Shown one piece after another: positions 1-8,005 of a DNA stretch of 64,000 bases. Both the position numbers and the translations under genes were made by a program. The stretch is taken from the NCBI RefSeq assembly GCF_024347535.1, contig NZ_AP025497.1, positions 248,001-312,000 of the forward strand, in the 5' to 3' direction. The stretch is from Vibrio kanaloae. GTDB taxonomy: Bacteria > Pseudomonadota > Gammaproteobacteria > Enterobacterales > Vibrionaceae. Within the stretch, counting starts at the first letter, position 1. Each line of letters begins with the position of its first letter. The notes under the pieces are model-generated. The model saw nothing but the letters and a program-made list of their open reading frames with translations, was not told the DNA's origin and did no database searches.

Positions 1-398
1 TCACGAAGTTGAGTGAGCTTTTCAAGTTTACTGATCAGGTTATCACAGCCAGATAGAGCGGTTTGATACTGCTTTAAAGTGTGTTGTTCACGCTCGGCAG
101 CAACCTTAGCTAGCCCCTCTTGGCCAAATAGGTTCTCTACGGCATCAATCACTTGAATCGTCAGCTCACCGTGTCGGTCTGAGAATTGGCTATGGCCTTG
201 TTGAGTCAGTGACCAATGGCGGGTAGGACGTCCCACTTTTACTTTAACGTCATGAAACGCAAGAATACCGTCATCTTCCAGGCTTTGCAGATGTTGCCTT
301 GCCCCCATTGTCGTCATGTCAAATTCTTCTGACAGTTGCTTCGCGGTTACCGCTCCTTGGCGCTTAATGGTTTGTAAGATTTTGTCGCTTGTTTTCAT
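1..398 (-). CDS. Winged-helix transcriptional regulator, partial (C-terminus outside window)
   Basis: The visible 132 residues start MKTSDKILQTIKRQGAVTAK at an ATG at 398 preceded by an SD-like AGGTAGGGA. Residues about 1-60 form a winged helix of the kind used by DeoR/ArsR/COG2345 regulators: helix 'TAKQLSEEFDMTTMGARQHL' followed by a wing containing 'KVKVGRPTRHWSLT'. The GRPxxxW wing is typical of COG2345 proteins, some of which bind Fe-S clusters, but those cysteines would lie in the part beyond the window and cannot be checked. After residue 65 the protein is helical and charged. It is transcribed leftward out of the window, so its partner genes are not visible. DNA binding is well supported; ligand and targets are unknown. 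Confidence 0.75.
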   Translation of the reverse strand, partial: MKTSDKILQTIKRQGAVTAKQLSEEFDMTTMGARQHLQSLEDDGILAFHDVKVKVGRPTRHWSLTQQGHSQFSDRHGELTIQVIDAVENLFGQEGLAKVAAEREQHTLKQYQTALSGCDNLISKLEKLTQLR

Positions 399-524
399 AT
401 TATCCCTACCTTATGAACCTTACTATTATGAGGCAAGGTGTTTATAAAGCAAACCATTTACTATATTGGCCGCCGTTCACGCTATTGCTAGCATATGGTG
501 TGTTTGGCACTGGCCAATAAAACA

Positions 525-551
525 AAAGGCTGATACGTGGTATCAGCCTTT
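525..551 (-). terminator. Rho-independent terminator of glpX
   Basis: An 11-bp perfect stem (AAAGGCTGATA / TATCAGCCTTT) with a 5-nt loop is followed on the minus strand by TTTTGTTTT. It lies 21 bp past the glpX stop codon. Confidence 0.85.
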
Positions 552-572
552 GTTGTTCTGTTTAACTTAGGT

Positions 573-1580
573 TTACAGGATGTGATCGATTACTTCAGGG
601 TCTTTACGTTCTAAGTAGTGAATTGATTTGATGCGACGAATCGTACGGCAGCGACCACGTATAAGTAGTGTTTCTGTGGTTGCGATATTACCTGTACGAG
701 TAATGCCTTCTAGCAAATCACCTTTGGTGATGCCGGTTGCTGAGAATACTACGTTGTCGCTGCGCGCCATGTCTTCCATCTTCAACACTATACCCGCTGT
801 TACGCCCATTTCAGCGCAACGTTCTAGCTCAAGCTCACCGTGCTTACGGTTTTCTGCGGTATCGCCTTTCACCTCGTGACGAGGGAGAAGACGACCGTGC
901 ATGTCACCATCTAGTGCGCGAATAACCGCCGCAGAAACGACACCTTCAGGTGCGCCACCGATGCAGTACATGACGTCTACTTCGCTGTCTGGCATACAAG
1001 TGAGGATAGAAGCAGCAACATCACCGTCTGGCACTGCGAATACGCGAACGCCCATTGCTTGCATGTCGGCGATGACTTGATCGTGACGTGGCTTAGCCAG
1101 TGTCGTTACAACTAATGTATCCAGCGTTTTACCCAGCGCTTTCGCTACGTTTTCTAGGTTTTCTTTTAGTGGTCGTGCTAGGTCAATCACGCCTTTAGCG
1201 CCAGGGCCTACAACTAACTTTTCCATGTACATATCAGGCGCTTTAAGGAAGCTGCCTTTTTCGCCTGCCGCCAATACAGCCAATGCGTTTGATTGGCCCA
1301 TTGCTGTCATGCGTGTTCCTTCAATTGGGTCAACGGCAATATCGACAGCATCACCGCCCACACCTACTTGCTCCCCGATGTAGAGCATAGGTGCATCATC
1401 AATTTCACCTTCACCAATAACAATCTCACCGCTGATTTCGGTTTTGTTTAGTAGACTACGCATTACTTCTACAGCAGCGCCATCAGCAGCGTTTTTATCG
1501 CCACGGCCAAGCCATTTGTAACCAGCTAGTGCTGCACCTTCAGTGACACGAGAGAATGACATTGCTAAATCGCGTTTCAT
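573..1580 (-). CDS. glpX: Class II fructose-1,6-bisphosphatase GlpX
   Basis: Hydrolyses fructose-1,6-bisphosphate to fructose-6-phosphate in gluconeogenesis (cytosolic, metal dependent). The 335-residue length matches E. coli GlpX (336). The N-terminus MKRDLAMSFSRVTEGAALAG aligns with the family, so I start at the ATG at 1580, which has GGAG 5 nt upstream; the open frame continues 47 codons upstream but that part is not GlpX-like. Metal/phosphate residues are visible: D33 (AADGAA), E57 (GEGEID) and the DPIEGT motif at 84-89 (D84, E87). It stands alone with its own terminator. A LacI-family-type operator lies 66-81 bp upstream (1646-1661). In E. coli glpX follows glpFK; here it neighbours zapB and rraA. 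Confidence 0.95.
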   Translation of the reverse strand: MKRDLAMSFSRVTEGAALAGYKWLGRGDKNAADGAAVEVMRSLLNKTEISGEIVIGEGEIDDAPMLYIGEQVGVGGDAVDIAVDPIEGTRMTAMGQSNALAVLAAGEKGSFLKAPDMYMEKLVVGPGAKGVIDLARPLKENLENVAKALGKTLDTLVVTTLAKPRHDQVIADMQAMGVRVFAVPDGDVAASILTCMPDSEVDVMYCIGGAPEGVVSAAVIRALDGDMHGRLLPRHEVKGDTAENRKHGELELERCAEMGVTAGIVLKMEDMARSDNVVFSATGITKGDLLEGITRTGNIATTETLLIRGRCRTIRRIKSIHYLERKDPEVIDHIL

Positions 1581-1906
1581 GCGAACTCCAAAACTTTTAA
1601 AGGGGGAGGGAAGATAAATTTTGCGGCGGATTTTACCATATCCAAAAGGAAACGTTTGCCTTTTTGTTTTTGGGGATTGCTCTCGATCAATTTGCAGTAG
1701 AAAACAATAAATCTTTATCAAAATAATCAGCCTGTGGATGTGGAGATAATCATTCGCGTCAATATTCGGTAAAAAGCGCTGTTTTTTTCATCGAATGGTG
1801 CAAATTATCGAATATATTGAGTGTTTATCCTTGCTCTGCTGAGTAGAATGGGGAAATAAGTGGAGTGAACCTTCACCATTAAATGGATAACTAAAGGTAG
1901 GCCAGA
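1581..1906. other. glpX-zapB divergent intergenic region
   Basis: This 326-bp gap separates divergently transcribed glpX and zapB. It holds the operator at 1646-1661 and AT-rich sequence that must contain both promoters. The open frames inside it have no ribosome binding site and no recognisable protein. No RNA gene seen. Confidence 0.5.
1646..1661. promoter_or_regulatory. LacI-family-type operator (PurR- or Cra-like) upstream of glpX
   Basis: The 16-mer AAGGAAACGTTTGCCT has an AAACGTTT core and matches the PurR consensus (ACGCAAACGTTTGCGT) at about 13 of 16 positions. It matches the Cra core (TGAAACGTTTCA) at 9 of 12. Position fits control of glpX; Cra would make functional sense for a gluconeogenic enzyme. 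The factor is an inference. Confidence 0.45.
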
Positions 1907-2149
1907 ATGTCTTTTGAAGTACTAGAGCAGCTAGAAGCAAAAATTCAAACAGCAGTAGATACAATTGCACTTCTTCAAATGGAAGTGGAAGAGCTTAAAG
2001 AAGAGAAACAAGCACTAGCGACAGAAGCTGGTGAGCTAAAAGCAAGCCGTCACGAGCTAGAGCAAAAAACTCAGCAAATGCAGGAAGAGCATTCAGCATG
2101 GCAAGATCGCATCCGTAACCTTCTAGGTAAAATGGATGACGTTGAGTAA
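1907..2149 (+). CDS. zapB: Cell division protein ZapB
   Basis: An 80-residue, almost entirely coiled-coil protein (MSFEVLEQLEAKIQTAVDTI...). Glu/Lys/Gln-rich heptads run from residue 5 to about 70. Size and the N-terminal pattern match ZapB (E. coli 81 residues), the FtsZ-ring-associated factor that assembles into filaments, binds ZapA and links the divisome to MatP/Ter. An AAAGGTAGG ribosome binding site sits before the ATG. It lies between glpX and rraA, the arrangement seen in other enterobacteria and vibrios, and shares a bidirectional terminator with rraA. Low sequence complexity makes homology by eye less decisive than for an enzyme, but the context is strong. Confidence 0.92.
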   Translation: MSFEVLEQLEAKIQTAVDTIALLQMEVEELKEEKQALATEAGELKASRHELEQKTQQMQEEHSAWQDRIRNLLGKMDDVE

Positions 2150-2164
2150 TTGACTCTTCAGATT

Positions 2165-2199
2165 AAAAAAACGCCCGCTACTGAGTAGCGGGCGTTTTC
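2165..2199. terminator. Bidirectional terminator between zapB and rraA
   Basis: An 11-bp perfect stem (ACGCCCGCTAC / GTAGCGGGCGT, 2171-2195) with a TGA loop, preceded by A7 and followed by TTTT, serves both convergent genes. Confidence 0.9.
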
Positions 2200-2237
2200 G
2201 TTCGTTGTTCTAATTGGCTGGAGCTTTGTTCGAGTAC

Positions 2238-2753
2238 TTAATCTGATTCTTCTTCGACATCAAGGTCGAGTTCAACATCTAACGGCTCAGCAGAGAGAAT
2301 GATGCCTGTGTTATCCGCGTAAAGGTAATCTTCAGGTAAAAAAGTCACGCTGCCAAAATTGACTGGAACATCAACCTCACCAATGCTCTCTTGGCTAGCT
2401 CCGACAGGAATGGACGCTAAGGCCTGAATGCCGAGATTCATATCTTCTAGTTCATCGACTTCACGTACACAGCCATAAACCACAATCCCTTCCCACTCAT
2501 TGTCTTCGGCAAGCAGGGCTATTTCAGCATCGATCAGCGCTTTTCGTAATGAGCCACCACCATCGATTAGCAGCACTCGACCTAACCCATCTTGCTCCAA
2601 TACAGAGCGAATCAAAGCGTTGTCTTCAAAACACTTTAATGTTGTGACCTGTCCTGCGAAGGATGCTCGTCCACCGAAGTTGCTGAACATTGGCTCCACG
2701 ACATCAACTTGATCTATGTAGATGTCGCACAGTGCTGAAGTGTTGTATTCCAT
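2238..2753 (-). CDS. rraA: Ribonuclease E activity regulator RraA
   Basis: RraA binds the C-terminal scaffold of RNase E and dampens mRNA decay. The 171-residue product has the diagnostic N-terminus ([12 protein letters not shown]), '[13 protein letters not shown]' near 24-36, the glycine-rich '[17 protein letters not shown]' and '[10 protein letters not shown]' near the C-terminus. Length is slightly above E. coli (161) because of an acidic tail, [11 protein letters not shown]. It lies 73 bp downstream of menA on the same strand with no terminator between, so the two are probably co-transcribed, as in E. coli (menA-rraA). RraA folds like class II aldolases but lacks that activity. Confidence 0.95.
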   Translation of the reverse strand: MEYNTSALCDIYIDQVDVVEPMFSNFGGRASFAGQVTTLKCFEDNALIRSVLEQDGLGRVLLIDGGGSLRKALIDAEIALLAEDNEWEGIVVYGCVREVDELEDMNLGIQALASIPVGASQESIGEVDVPVNFGSVTFLPEDYLYADNTGIILSAEPLDVELDLDVEEESD

Positions 2754-2826
2754 TCGTTTACCTTTTGAACAATGAACTTACTTTGAGTATATCGGTGCCT
2801 GATCCCTTTGCAATGATTAGTCTCAA

Positions 2827-3744
2827 TTAACTCAATAGAGTTTGAGCTACGACAACCCCTGCAAACAATAAGTTAGTGACCAGGGAGCATTTCACAATAA
2901 CGGGCATCATTGGTGCAATCTGAGCTGGTTTATCGGTTTTCCATACGGCTTTACCATGCTTGTAAACAACAATGATACTGAACAAGAATGGCAGGCTAAT
3001 CCAAACGGGTTTCTCCTGAATCAGTAGGTATAGCGCGAAAGATGCAAGGGCGAAACCAAGTAACAAGAAATGGTAGTGCTTGGCTTTGCGCTGCCCTAAG
3101 CGAACGGCCATAGTGCGCTTACCACATTCGCTATCGTTTTCGATATCACGCATGTTGTTGATATTGAGAACTGCCACTGCCATTAACCCACAACCTAAAG
3201 CGGGAAGAAATAGGCTAGGCTCAACGTGGCCAGTATGCAAGAAGTACGTTCCAGACACGCCTAGCAATCCAAAAAAGATAAACACTGATAAGTCGCCAAG
3301 GCCGATATAACCATAGGGCTTGTTACCAACTGTGTATGCAATAGCAGCCGCAATCGCCAGAACACCAAGAGCGATGAACGACAAGATACTCTCAATCGAG
3401 CTTAGTGCATAAAAAATAAGAACCAACCCAGCTATTACCGTAAATACGATGTTGAGGATGATAGCTTGCTTCATGGTCTTCGCGTTGACTGTACCAGACT
3501 GCATCGCGCGTATTGGGCCTAAACGCTTCTCGTTGTCGGTGCCTTTGACGGCATCGCCATAGTCGTTGGCTAGGTTCGATAGAATCTGTAATAGAGTGGC
3601 GGTTAAAAAAGCCAGCAGCGCTATCGATAAAGAAAAATGATTGCTAGCGAACGCCAAACTACTTCCTGTAAGAATGGAGACGAGTGCGAGAGGCAGAGTT
3701 TTTGGTCGCGCGGCATCAAGCCAGATCAGTAAAGATTGTTTCAT
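2827..3744 (-). CDS. menA: 1,4-dihydroxy-2-naphthoate polyprenyltransferase MenA
   Basis: Attaches the polyprenyl chain to 1,4-dihydroxy-2-naphthoate to give demethylmenaquinone, in the inner membrane. The 305 residues form about eight or nine hydrophobic helices. The UbiA-family Asp motifs are present: 'NDYGDAVKGTD' (N60, D61, D64) binding Mg-prenyl diphosphate, and 'NNMRDIENDSECGKRTMAVRLG' near 195-216. It precedes rraA and follows hslVU, from which it is separated by a terminator at 3851-3874, so it likely has its own promoter in 3745-3850. Menaquinone use fits a facultative anaerobe. Confidence 0.95.
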   Translation of the reverse strand: MKQSLLIWLDAARPKTLPLALVSILTGSSLAFASNHFSLSIALLAFLTATLLQILSNLANDYGDAVKGTDNEKRLGPIRAMQSGTVNAKTMKQAIILNIVFTVIAGLVLIFYALSSIESILSFIALGVLAIAAAIAYTVGNKPYGYIGLGDLSVFIFFGLLGVSGTYFLHTGHVEPSLFLPALGCGLMAVAVLNINNMRDIENDSECGKRTMAVRLGQRKAKHYHFLLLGFALASFALYLLIQEKPVWISLPFLFSIIVVYKHGKAVWKTDKPAQIAPMMPVIVKCSLVTNLLFAGVVVAQTLLS

Positions 3745-3850
3745 CGTAAGTCTATTTTCATTGTAAGTGCACTTTTGTCGTTAGTACGCTAGTGGTAGGT
3801 ATATCGTGTCATACTGTAATTCGAGTATACGCCCATTTTTTAGGTAATAA

Positions 3851-3874
3851 AAAGCCCACTTTATAGTGGGCCTT
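3851..3874 (-). terminator. Terminator of hslVU
   Basis: On the minus strand AAGGCCCAC / GTGGGCTTT (one G-T wobble) closes a 6-nt loop and is followed by TTTATTACC. It lies 60 bp beyond the hslU stop. Confidence 0.8.
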
Positions 3875-3933
3875 GAATTCGTCTATTAGCTGCTATTTCT
3901 TTGAGATAGAGCAATAAGTTGGAGTTTAATGTG

Positions 3934-5274
3934 CTACAGAATGAAGCGGCTTAGATCTTCGTCTTCCACGAACTCACCTAACTTTGATGTTACGTAAGCT
4001 TCGTCAATCACTAGCTTGCTGCCGGCTCTGTCCGTTGCGTCGAATGAAATCTCATCCATTAAGCGCTCCATTACTGTGTGTAGACGACGTGCTCCGATGT
4101 TTTCAGTGGTTTCGTTCACACGCCATGCTGCGTCTGCAATTTGGTTGATGCCATCTTCAGTGAATTCAATGCTGACGTCTTCTGTTTTCATTAGAGCAAT
4201 GTATTGCTCTGTTAGAGACGCTTTTGGCTCAGTCAGGATACGTTTAAAGTCGTTCGCTGATAGTGCTTCCAGCTCTACGCGGATTGGCAAACGACCTTGC
4301 AGTTCAGGAATTAAATCTGATGGCTTCGATACTTGAAATGCACCAGACGTGATAAACAGGATGTGATCAGTTTTAACCATACCGTGCTTGGTTGAAACTG
4401 TGCTGCCTTCGATAAGAGGCAGTAGATCACGTTGAACACCTTCACGAGATACATCTGGGCCTGAACTGTCGCCACGCTTACAAATTTTGTCGATCTCATC
4501 GATGAATACGATACCGTTGTTTTCAGCGTTGAAGATCGCATTCTCTTTTAGCTCTTCTTGGTTCACAAGCTTAGCGGCTTCTTCTTCAGTTAGTGCTTTG
4601 AATGCATCCTTGATTTTAATCTTGCGCTTTTTCTTGGTGTCGCCAGCTAGGTTTTGGAACATACCTTGTAACTGGTTTGTCATCTCTTCCATGCCAGGAG
4701 GAGCCATGATTTCAACACCCATCTGTGGTGCTGCGACATCAATTTCAATCTCTTTGTCATCCATCTTACCTTCGCGCAGTTTTTTGCGGAAAATCTGGCG
4801 AGTATTCGAAGACGTTGTGTCTTCAGTTGATTGCTCGTTCTGGCCCCAAGCATCACGAGCAGGCGGCAGAAGAGCATCAAGAATACGTTCTTCGGCTTGC
4901 TCTTCAGCGCGGTATTGCACTTTTTCCATCGCTTGTTGATGTGTCATCTTGATCGCAACATCGGTTAGATCGCGGATGATGGTTTCAACTTCTTTACCAA
5001 CATAACCCACTTCGGTGAATTTGGTTGCTTCCACTTTGATGAAAGGCGCGTTCGCGAGTTTTGCTAGACGACGAGCTATTTCAGTTTTACCCACACCCGT
5101 TGGGCCAATCATCAGGATGTTTTTTGGCGAAACTTCAACACGCAGGCTTTCTTCAAGCTGCATACGACGCCAGCGGTTACGTAATGCAATGGCTACTGAA
5201 CGCTTAGCGTTATCTTGACCAATAATGTGGCGATTGAGTTCATGAACGATTTCGCGAGGAGTCATCTCAGACAT
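3934..5274 (-). CDS. hslU: HslU ATPase, unfoldase subunit of HslUV protease
   Basis: AAA+ ring ATPase that unfolds substrates and feeds them to HslV. The 446 residues (E. coli 443) begin [20 protein letters not shown], near identical to the family. Walker A GPTGVGKT is at 57-64, the pore-loop GYVG follows at about 90-93, the I-domain is the charged stretch around 110-240, and Walker B '[10 protein letters not shown]' is near 253-262. The C-terminal tail ends 'LSRFIL', the segment that docks into HslV. It sits 58 bp downstream of hslV and is the last gene of the two-gene operon. Heat-shock control is known in the family; I did not verify a sigma-32 promoter. Confidence 0.97.
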   Translation of the reverse strand: MSEMTPREIVHELNRHIIGQDNAKRSVAIALRNRWRRMQLEESLRVEVSPKNILMIGPTGVGKTEIARRLAKLANAPFIKVEATKFTEVGYVGKEVETIIRDLTDVAIKMTHQQAMEKVQYRAEEQAEERILDALLPPARDAWGQNEQSTEDTTSSNTRQIFRKKLREGKMDDKEIEIDVAAPQMGVEIMAPPGMEEMTNQLQGMFQNLAGDTKKKRKIKIKDAFKALTEEEAAKLVNQEELKENAIFNAENNGIVFIDEIDKICKRGDSSGPDVSREGVQRDLLPLIEGSTVSTKHGMVKTDHILFITSGAFQVSKPSDLIPELQGRLPIRVELEALSANDFKRILTEPKASLTEQYIALMKTEDVSIEFTEDGINQIADAAWRVNETTENIGARRLHTVMERLMDEISFDATDRAGSKLVIDEAYVTSKLGEFVEDEDLSRFIL

Positions 5275-5332
5275 GGTTTTTCCTTAATTCTTTAATCACT
5301 GTTGAATACAACATTATGGATAGAGGAGGTCG

Positions 5333-5881
5333 TTATTCTGGTTTTGGCAGTTCAACGGTGCTATCTAGCTCTTCAACAGTGTGTTGATGGTTGGTGAAGA
5401 CACAGATATCGCCAGCAATGCTCAGCGACTTTTCTGCGATTTCACGTGCATCTAAATCAGTATTTTCTAGTAGGGCAGTTGCCGCTGCTTGAGCGAAGTT
5501 ACCACCTGAGCCAATCGCAATCAGGTCATTCTCAGGTTGAACGACGTCACCATTACCAGTGATGATCAGTGAAGCGGTTTCATCCGCTACGGCAAGCAGT
5601 GCTTCTAATTTACGTAGAGCACGGTCGCTACGCCAATCCTTTGCCAGCTCAACGGCCGCTTTGGTTAGGTGACCTTGGTGCATTTGCAGTTTGCTTTCAA
5701 ATTTTTCGAATAGCGTGAAAGCGTCAGCCGTACCGCCAGCGAAACCTGCCAGTACTTTGTTGTTGTATAGGCGACGTACTTTGCGGGCATTGCCCTTCAT
5801 TACTGTATTGCCTAGAGATACTTGTCCATCACCCGCGATGACGACTTTATTATTACGACGTACAGATACTATGGTAGTCAC
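5333..5881 (-). CDS. hslV: HslV peptidase subunit of HslUV protease (GTG start)
   Basis: Threonine peptidase of the proteasome-beta type that forms a double ring capped by HslU. The 182-residue frame starts at a GTG (5879-5881), giving M-T-T-I-V-S-V; Met removal exposes the catalytic Thr2. The conserved '[20 protein letters not shown]' and '[14 protein letters not shown]' segments follow. The C-terminus is slightly longer than in E. coli (176). It is the first gene of hslVU; a terminator at 6026-6050 separates it from ftsN upstream, so its promoter should lie in 5882-6025. Confidence 0.96.
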   Translation of the reverse strand: MTTIVSVRRNNKVVIAGDGQVSLGNTVMKGNARKVRRLYNNKVLAGFAGGTADAFTLFEKFESKLQMHQGHLTKAAVELAKDWRSDRALRKLEALLAVADETASLIITGNGDVVQPENDLIAIGSGGNFAQAAATALLENTDLDAREIAEKSLSIAGDICVFTNHQHTVEELDSTVELPKPE

Positions 5882-6025
5882 GAGTAGGGCCTCTTTATAT
5901 TCTTATCCTTGGGTATAAAAAGTATATGAGGATGACACTCGGATAATTCAAGGAACCATGAGTGATGTCGAGCAACTTATCAGTGGAAGTTGTAAGGAAA
6001 TTTGATTCAAGGGACTAAATAAAAG

Positions 6026-6050
6026 AAAACCTCCACAATGGGAGGCTTTC
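6026..6050 (-). terminator. Terminator of ftsN
   Basis: On the minus strand GCCTCC-CATTGT-GGAGG is followed by TTTTCTTTTA. The stem is short (5-6 bp) but the U-run is strong. Confidence 0.7.
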
Positions 6051-6105
6051 GATGTTTGTCTTTGCTGTCACTCTAGTTATTACACAACTGCGCTATCGCT
6101 TATCA

Positions 6106-6639
6106 CTACTCGGTGTCTTTCCAAATAGCACAAGGTTCTATTTTTGCGCGTTGTAGTTTGTGGCGATCTCGTTCGGCATCACGCTTAAATTTGTAAGGTC
6201 CTAGAACCACACGGTACCAGCTACTGCCATCTTTCTTGCGGATCTCACTCGAGATACCTTGGAAGGCAATGTCCAACTTACGTGTTTCTGCCTGTGCTGA
6301 GGTTTTGTAAGCGCCACATTGCATGATGTAAGGGATCTTCGAGATCTGTTGCTCTTTGGCTTTAATTTCAATCTCGCGACTTGGCAGCGTTTCGACGTAG
6401 TCCCATTTCTCTGTTGGAGGAGGCGGAATTACTTTTGCTGGCTTAGGTTTTGACTTGTTCACCACAGGAGCTGGCGCTGGTGGCTCAGGATCATTACTTA
6501 ATAAGTAAAGACCGTAACCAAAACCACCAGCAAGGAGGATCGCCAAAAGACCACTGCGCCAAGGTTTACGGCGAGGGGCTTGTTTGTTGGTCGTTTTTTT
6601 TGTGCCACGACCGCGCTTTACATAATCTCTATTAGCCAC
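6106..6639 (-). CDS. ftsN: Cell division protein FtsN, short form with SPOR domain (GTG start)
   Basis: FtsN triggers septal peptidoglycan synthesis at the divisome. The frame contains MANRDYVKRGRGTKK (compare E. coli MAQRDYV), so I take the GTG at 6637-6639 as start, giving 177 residues; a TTG four codons upstream is the other option. Layout: basic cytoplasmic tail (1-30), one membrane segment around 'SGLLAILLAGGFGYGLYLL' (about 29-47), Pro/Lys-rich periplasmic linker, and a C-terminal SPOR domain (about 100-172, 'YIMQCGAYKTSAQAE'... 'WYRVVLGPY'). E. coli FtsN is 319 residues, so the long linker is missing here. No Shine-Dalgarno sequence precedes the GTG; a 13-codon leader ORF overlaps it. 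Confidence 0.9.
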   Translation of the reverse strand: MANRDYVKRGRGTKKTTNKQAPRRKPWRSGLLAILLAGGFGYGLYLLSNDPEPPAPAPVVNKSKPKPAKVIPPPPTEKWDYVETLPSREIEIKAKEQQISKIPYIMQCGAYKTSAQAETRKLDIAFQGISSEIRKKDGSSWYRVVLGPYKFKRDAERDRHKLQRAKIEPCAIWKDTE

Positions 6640-6673
6640 AAGACAATTCAATAGTTGATAGTTCTGCTCTCAT
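6632..6673 (-). CDS. Candidate 13-codon leader ORF coupled to ftsN
   Basis: ATG at 6671-6673 opens a frame encoding MRAELSTIELSCG with a stop at 6632-6634, so it overlaps the ftsN GTG (6637-6639) by 8 nt. An SD-like GGA lies 5 nt before its ATG (TGGATTACCATG), whereas ftsN has none. This would allow translational coupling. No homology is claimed; this is an inference from spacing. Confidence 0.35.
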   Translation of the reverse strand: MRAELSTIELSCG

Positions 6674-6714
6674 GGTAATCCAGATTGCGTGAGGATAATA
6701 GTGCAGAAATTGAA

Positions 6715-6736
6715 GCGGCACATCAAAATGTGCCGC
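6715..6736 (-). terminator. Hairpin downstream of cytR
   Basis: A perfect 9-bp stem (GCGGCACAT / ATGTGCCGC) with a 4-nt loop lies 25 bp past the cytR stop. On the minus strand it is followed only by TTCAATTT, so termination may be partial. Confidence 0.6.
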
Positions 6737-6761
6737 AGGTTTGTTTGGGTATTTACCTTGC

Positions 6762-7766
6762 CTAAATTCGAGGTGGCGCTGTACTGCCACGAACCACGAG
6801 TTTAGCTTCAAGTAGGCGTGAACCTGTTTGAACATCGTTACCTTTAAGTAGGTCGAGCATCATCAGCATCGCTTGGCGTCCGATTTCGTAACGAGGCTGA
6901 GAAATGGTCGTTAGTGGTGGATCGCAGTATTGAGCGAATTGGATGTCATCAAAACCAACAATGGAGAGATCTTGAGGAACACGCAAACCTAATTTTTTTG
7001 CTTCTTGAATAGCACCAATTGCCATTGAATCGTTATGACAGAAAATTGCGGTTGGTTGTTCCGGTAGTGCTAATAATTGACGAACGGCTTTTGTTCCAGC
7101 TTCAAAGGTAAAATCACCAACAGTACTATAAGCTGGGTTCATTGATACACCAGCCCGGCGCAATGCCTGTTGGTAGCCTTGCTGGCGGAATTTACATAGA
7201 GTGGCGGAGGTTGGGCCGGATATTTGTGCGATGCGCTTATGACCTAACTGAGCTAGGTAGTTGACGGCTTCAAATGCAGACGTCAAGTTATCGATGTGTA
7301 CCGTTGGCAACTCAAGTTCAGGTGCAAACTCACATGCCATCACCATAGGTGGTAAGTTCTTCTGTTCAGATTTACTGACATCAAATGGGTGGTCGGTGCC
7401 AAGCAGTAGCATGCCATCAGCCTGTTTGGTGAACACCAAGTTTACGAATGATGATTCACGTTTCTTCTGTTGACCACTGTCGCCAAGCAGAACTAGGTAA
7501 TCATTTTCTACAGCTGCATCTTCGATACCACGAATGATTTCGGCGAAATAAGGGTCACAGATATCAGGAACGATAGTAATGATGGTTTTTGATTCGTTGC
7601 GACGTAAGTTTCGAGCTAATGTGTTGGGTGAGTATCCAGCTTCAAGTACTGCTGCCTCTACTCGTTTGCGAGTAGAAACTGAGACTTTCTCTGGGGTCAT
7701 CAATGCACGTGATACCGTTGCGGTTGAGACGCCTGCTAGCTGGGCAACATCCTTCATTGTCGCCAT
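6762..7766 (-). CDS. cytR: LacI-family transcriptional repressor CytR
   Basis: Represses nucleoside uptake and catabolism genes together with CRP and is relieved by cytidine. The 334 residues show the LacI HTH at about 4-24 ('MKDVAQLAGVSTATVSRAL') and hinge helix ('SPNTLARNLRR'). The periplasmic-binding-protein-like effector domain follows to the end, with 'IFCHNDSMAIGAIQEAKKLG' and 'LSIVGFDDIQFAQYCDPPLTT'. Position between priA and ftsN is the conserved gammaproteobacterial arrangement, which supports CytR over other LacI paralogues. The 239-bp upstream region carries a near-perfect CRP site and several GTTGC/TTGCAA half-sites, consistent with CRP/CytR control of its own promoter. In vibrios CytR also affects competence and biofilm. 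Confidence 0.93.
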   Translation of the reverse strand: MATMKDVAQLAGVSTATVSRALMTPEKVSVSTRKRVEAAVLEAGYSPNTLARNLRRNESKTIITIVPDICDPYFAEIIRGIEDAAVENDYLVLLGDSGQQKKRESSFVNLVFTKQADGMLLLGTDHPFDVSKSEQKNLPPMVMACEFAPELELPTVHIDNLTSAFEAVNYLAQLGHKRIAQISGPTSATLCKFRQQGYQQALRRAGVSMNPAYSTVGDFTFEAGTKAVRQLLALPEQPTAIFCHNDSMAIGAIQEAKKLGLRVPQDLSIVGFDDIQFAQYCDPPLTTISQPRYEIGRQAMLMMLDLLKGNDVQTGSRLLEAKLVVRGSTAPPRI

Positions 7767-7845
7767 AAATTAAACCCTCTTTAAGTTCCTTTATTGCCTA
7801 AGTATCTAAGGCGTGAATAATTAATACAATCAAATAGACATAATG

Positions 7846-7946
7846 AAAGTGTTGCTAACACTTTTTTTATTGCAATATTCTATTTGTTTCATCCGTGTAA
7901 AGTTACGGCTAGATTAACAAAAATCACATGACTAGTGTGATGTTGC
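7846..7946. promoter_or_regulatory. CytR-type half-sites upstream of cytR
   Basis: GTTGC occurs at 7851-7855 and 7942-7946, and TTGCAAT at about 7870-7876. The first is inside a hairpin-like palindrome AAAGTGTT-GCT-AACACTTT (7846-7864). CytR octamers in E. coli are GTTGCATT-like. The second GTTGC lies within the CRP site spacer. Binding is inferred. Confidence 0.4.
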
Positions 7947-7951
7947 TCACG
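7936..7951. promoter_or_regulatory. CRP site upstream of cytR
   Basis: TGTGA-TGTTGC-TCACG matches the CRP consensus TGTGA-N6-TCACA at 9 of 10 half-site bases. A second interrupted repeat, TCACAtgactagTGTGA, overlaps its left side. It is 170-185 bp upstream of the cytR start. Confidence 0.65.
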
Positions 7952-8005
7952 AGAAATATGAAATATTTGTGAACAAACTTATCATTAGTTTTAACCCAGG
8001 TGGGT

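Noticed and set aside
1788..1970. 60-codon minus-strand frame overlapping the zapB start
   Set aside because: It is antisense to zapB and its promoter region, with no family resemblance.
7846..7864. AAAGTGTT-GCT-AACACTTT plus T-run as a priA terminator
   Set aside because: The T-run is on the plus strand, whereas priA and cytR are read on the minus strand; it is better read as an operator-like palindrome before cytR.
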